Assembly: GCA_022836615.1 (NCBI GenBank)
Contig: MU405221.1
Coordinates: 124,001 to 188,000, forward strand
DNA length: 64,000 bases
Origin: Annulohypoxylon bovei var. microspora
Taxonomy: Eukaryota; Ascomycota; Sordariomycetes; Xylariales; Hypoxylaceae
Direction: 5' to 3'
The notes under the pieces are model-generated. The model did not search any database. It saw only the letters and a list, made by a program, of their open reading frames with translations, and was not told where the DNA came from. Position 1 is the first letter of the stretch; each line of letters starts with the position of its first letter. Positions 60,459-64,000 of this stretch are shown one piece after another. Position numbers and translations under genes: made by a program.

Positions 60459-62021
60459 GGAGTTACATTATTAAAGATGCATGCATGGCGTTATGGAAAA
60501 AAACGGGCTTGTGTGGGATCGGAATGTGCAGACTCCAAACGAGAGGAGGCATGCAGGCAGGATGGGACAAACCGCGGAGTTTACGTTCTTGGATGGGGGT
60601 TATATACTTCAGGAGATAGCTTTACGGCTCACCCGGGTCACTTGGAGATAAATATGGAGCTTTCTCGCGAGGCAGTTCTCATCAACTCTACTTCTATCAA
60701 ACTTGTTGAATAGAGTGATTCGTTACTCATATGTCTACTTTAGTCGAACCTATAGTGTAGTATGTGTATTAGCATGAGTATTAGCATGAGAGGCAGAAAA
60801 GGGGGGGGATTGCAGTGGGAAACTACTCGAGCTTAGTTTCATACTGCCGCAAACACAATTAGTAAACATATTGCTTAAACAAGACATGACAGCAACAGAC
60901 AAGACGAGAAAGCTCTCAACCAGGGATGATGTAAAGACATCTACGGGTAGCTACATGCAGCTATTCGGACTTGGCTTACCAGAATCCATGCTTCAAATTT
61001 TATATAGTAGCGTCATAGCTGTTGTATGTCATCACCATGGTCGCCATCTTGCAGCCGCCAGATGCGCGTATTCTTGAGCGAAAACTAACCAGATAAGGAG
61101 AACCGGATTATGCAAAGTAACCAATTAGTATTTAGGACTATTGGTGTGCATCCTGCTGACTGACATCATAGGCTGCAGTTGATCTAGATGGAGAGCTTTG
61201 AAATTTTCGGCAGTGAAGTTGTACAAAAAGATAGATGTGATAAAACGAAGGTAGTAAGTATATGTATTTAAGATGTGCACATGTGTGTTGAGAAAACATA
61301 GATCTACATATATGTATGTACCTAGATACCTATGTAGGTAGTTTTAATAATTGCAAAGGATGATGAGGGTTTTTATTGAGGGGCGTTCATGATACATGTA
61401 TCCATCCATTACCAATGGCAGCCTGCAGTAGCTTTAGACTTGGGGAGTTTGTACTACTTGAGAAAAGGACCCTGAGAGTTCAGACCAATCTATTGTTGTG
61501 TGACCTCAATTTAAGTACTTCGTAGAAGCCACACTATTTTAGGCATTGCACTTGTTACATAAGAGAACATTATGCAAACATTCTGTATTCAAGCCAGGTG
61601 AGTTTCTTTCTGCCTCTCTACACCTCGATTATTTCAACAAGTCTTTCTTGTTTCTTATACATTTATAGACCTACCTAGTTATAGCTAGAAGATAATAAAT
61701 GAAATATGTACAAGTTGAACAAGGAATAATGTGTTGAAGTTAATGTAGCCTATTAGCTACCGGTCAAGGGTTCCCCAGCTTTCGACAGCGTGCACGCCCC
61801 AGTTGACGTTGACCAGTACCGTAGCACTTGTTTAAACGTGCTTGGATCTGGGCTGTCGGAAGCCGAGAGTCGGCAAGCAGAACTTAACCTTGAACCCCCA
61901 CCAACTAACCCGACTGCAGCCCGCAAAGCCTAAGGTATGTTGTACCTCCTTAGGCAGTAACTGCCACTGCCCACTGCCAATGCCAACGGAGTCCAAACTA
62001 GCGAGTGTTTTAACGGTTACC

Positions 62022-62060
62022 TAGGTAGGTGGTAGGTGGTAGGTGGAAGGTGGAAGGTAG
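62022..62060. repeat. GGTAGGT / GGTGGAAGGT purine-rich array
   Basis: An AGGTAGG start changes to GGTAGGTG and then GGAAGGTG units, a G/A-rich tandem run next to an ACCTAGGT palindrome. Confidence 0.75.
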
Positions 62061-62440
62061 AAAGAAAGAAAAAGGCTATTCCCCGACCTAACAGGTTTCC
62101 ACCGTCCCAATTATTTCAATCTTTATCTTTTCTCTCTTTTCAATCCATCTGGCAGTCTTAACTTGATTCAATCAAATTGATTAACCCCGCGCCGCCTCCC
62201 GCCCGTCAGCTTACTTTTAAGATAACTGTACAACAACCCTACTTACATACGTTTATGAGCACACCATCCCAATACGTCTCTCTACCCAACCATTTTTGTC
62301 TTACGATATCCCATACCCGTATCAATTTTTCTTTTTTCTTCTTCCTATTTTCCTCTCCCGCAGTCTCTATTCGATATTAATGCGCGCGCGGGTCGTGGCA
62401 CAAAAAGTCTATTGATATTTGTCAATTATGAAACATATTC

Positions 62441-64000
62441 ATGGTGGAAACCAGGACTGTGGTGAGTTTCGAGGCTGAAACGACGCATCACATTCTCATG
62501 CCCATGGCCACTGATCCCGCTGTCCACCAACAAGGCGTAGAAAATATACATCAAGATGGAGACCCAGAACCACAACGCGGCCGCGGCTCCACGAGGAGCA
62601 ACAAGCTCTCCGCTCCATTGCGATTACCCAAGAACCGCAGCACCGGGAATCTCGCTGTTGTCGCCGATTTTCCCGAGAGGCCAAGGTTGAGATTCTCTTT
62701 CGACACCGGATCAGGTGTGGCAGAGTCTGACCAAATCACAAGGTACGTCTTTTAGTACTTTTAGTAACATCTTTTGGTGAGGCATCCGAGAATAGGCACA
62801 CGGCCACAACGGGGAAGGGATGATATTCCTACCTACGTACACCACCCTCTCAGCAGCGTCACATGGATTCATGCTCAGCCGCTTCATTACACCCACCGAA
62901 ACTTCCGTCCACCAACGCCCTCCAACGCGCGCCAAGAAAAGATAAAAAGGAGAGAGAAAAGAAAAGAGAGACAACAAAAGCCCACAAGTTTATATGTCGA
63001 ATCAGAATAGGTCAATAGTTGCTAATATTATGGCCGTTTCTAAACAACAGATCTCCAATTATCACCGAACATGACCATGGATTGGGCATATCCGGTTTAC
63101 GACGCATCCGTCAGCATCCTACTCCGCGTATCCCTACCATGCCCTCAACCGCCGTTTCTTCGCGAAGTCCCTCTACCGGCCTTCTTCGTTCTACCTCTAT
63201 GACCATGATGCTACCTTCCGGACAGCATACTCCACTATCACCCGGTCCCGCATCTCCCAACTTCTCCGAAGACCTGTCTCGCTTTCCTTCCGAGTCCTTG
63301 CACTCTTTCTCCTTCGCTCACCAGTCGGAAGAGTTCATCCATAATCGCCAGAATGTGTTGAAGAGATCTATAGAGTTTATGAAAGACCGCATGGGATGGT
63401 CTATGTCCTCAAACGCTGCTGGTATTGCTAGCGCCCAGGCCAGAGTTTCCGGCGATTTAGAAACACAACATATGCTTGATTTACTTGCTAGGGCACAACT
63501 CGTCGAAGCGGGGAATCTACCAAATGCCGACCCGTCTATTGCCCCAGGACCGTTGACCGGCCCTGCTCGGGTCTCGCACGACAATGTATTCGAGAAGGAC
63601 TTTATACCTATACCAAGGACAAGCAGCCCCGAGTCCTTCGTAACCCCAATGGTATCTCCTACAAATTCTGTCGCGTATCAGGTTCCTCCTGTTACCACGG
63701 AGCACGCGGGGAGCGAAGGAGACAAGCCCATGCCAAAGCAACTAGACGTTATACAAGACCAAACGGATTCCGAGAACTCCTCGAGAACGCCGACCAATGA
63801 GAGCGGTACTACGGCTCAGACATCCCCGCCAGAATCCAGGCGCCCGAGTCTGAGGAGAACGTACACGGACGTAGTATCGGCCGAAATGCAACAGAAACTC
63901 ATGGATACCATGGCACAGCCGTTCCTTGCCCCATCGTCCGAAGGGTATGCCGCAGCGTTATTGTCTCCAACCCTACCGCCCCTAGCTATGGGCTCAGCAC
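62441..64000 (+). CDS. Unidentified Ser/Pro-rich protein, 5' part (runs off window)
   Basis: Exon 1 is 62441-62742 (start ATG at 62441, MVETRTVVSF). A 308-nt intron (GTACGT...AACAG, branch TGCTAAT) joins DQITR to SPIITEHDHGLG. Exon 2 runs from 63051 to the window edge with no stop over about 316 codons, which strongly supports coding. The visible part (about 417 residues) is Ser/Pro/Thr-rich. Its one compact segment is EEFIHNRQNVLKRSIEFMKD with ARVSGDLETQHMLDLLARAQ, predicted helical, followed by VFEKDFIPIPRTSSPES. I do not recognise the family. A later catalytic domain beyond the window is possible. The intron is long for this window, so an extra small exon inside it cannot be excluded. Confidence 0.7.

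Larger units (their letters stand above)
60109..62440. other. Gene-free spacer
   Basis: No supported ORF. It includes a GGT/GGC triplet run at 60426-60458, ACCTAGATACCTATGTAGGTAG near 61318-61341, and a GGTAGGT/GGAAGGT purine-rich array at about 62020-62060. The last 400 bases are CT-rich and promoter-like. Confidence 0.5.

Overview
The window is nuclear DNA of a filamentous ascomycete (Pezizomycotina). The protein set points to Sordariomycetes, but I cannot name a genus. The signs are short spliceosomal introns (about 51-134 nt, with CTRAC-like branch points 10-20 nt before the acceptor), typical fungal proteins (MoaA-MoaC Moco gene, WRAP73/Wdr8, complex I NDUFS6 homologue, PDE2-type phosphodiesterase), large gene-poor spacers, and many copies of the self-complementary motif ACCTAGGT and its ACCTACCT/AGGTAGGT relatives between genes.

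Layout. 1-1.7 kb: a complete, very young gag-only LTR retrotransposon with identical 190-bp LTRs, TG...CA ends and a 5-bp target duplication. 1.7-4 kb: spacer. 4-5.5 kb: an ELO-type fatty acid elongase. 5.5-12 kb: gene-poor DNA with an ankyrin-like relic and an AT-rich inverted-repeat element. 12-13 kb: a FYVE protein. 16.2-20.8 kb: a divergent pair, the molybdenum-cofactor gene (MoaA+MoaC) on minus and WRAP73/Wdr8 on plus. 22.5-24 kb: a two-RRM protein. 27.3 kb: a small secreted protein. 28.9-33.6 kb: the densest block, with CFIm25 (plus) convergent with a YjbQ/UPF0047 protein (minus), then NDUFS6 (minus) divergent from an MPP6-like zinc-knuckle protein (plus). 33.6-39.6 kb: gene-free, repeat-rich spacer. 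39.7-42.9 kb: insulin-degrading-enzyme-type M16 protease ending in -SKL. 44.3-49.6 kb: a large Ubp12-type deubiquitinase. 49.6-57.3 kb: the longest gene-free spacer. 57.3-60.1 kb: class I cAMP phosphodiesterase. 62.4-64 kb: the 5' part of an unidentified gene that runs off the window.

The genes are housekeeping and regulatory and do not form a pathway cluster. I see no secondary-metabolite cluster, CRISPR array or tRNA gene. The most unusual signals are fine-scale: (1) a single in-frame TGA inside an in-frame 114-nt optional intron decides between a MoaA-only protein ending in Gly-Gly and a MoaA-MoaC fusion; (2) a 5-nt microexon is needed to build the conserved DDMPAHIK segment of the YjbQ-family gene; (3) the insulysin homologue carries a canonical peroxisomal signal; (4) a gag-only LTR element has just inserted. 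I did not find a convincing new multigene system.

All intron boundaries below were placed by eye from splice consensus, reading-frame continuity and family conservation. None is checked against RNA.
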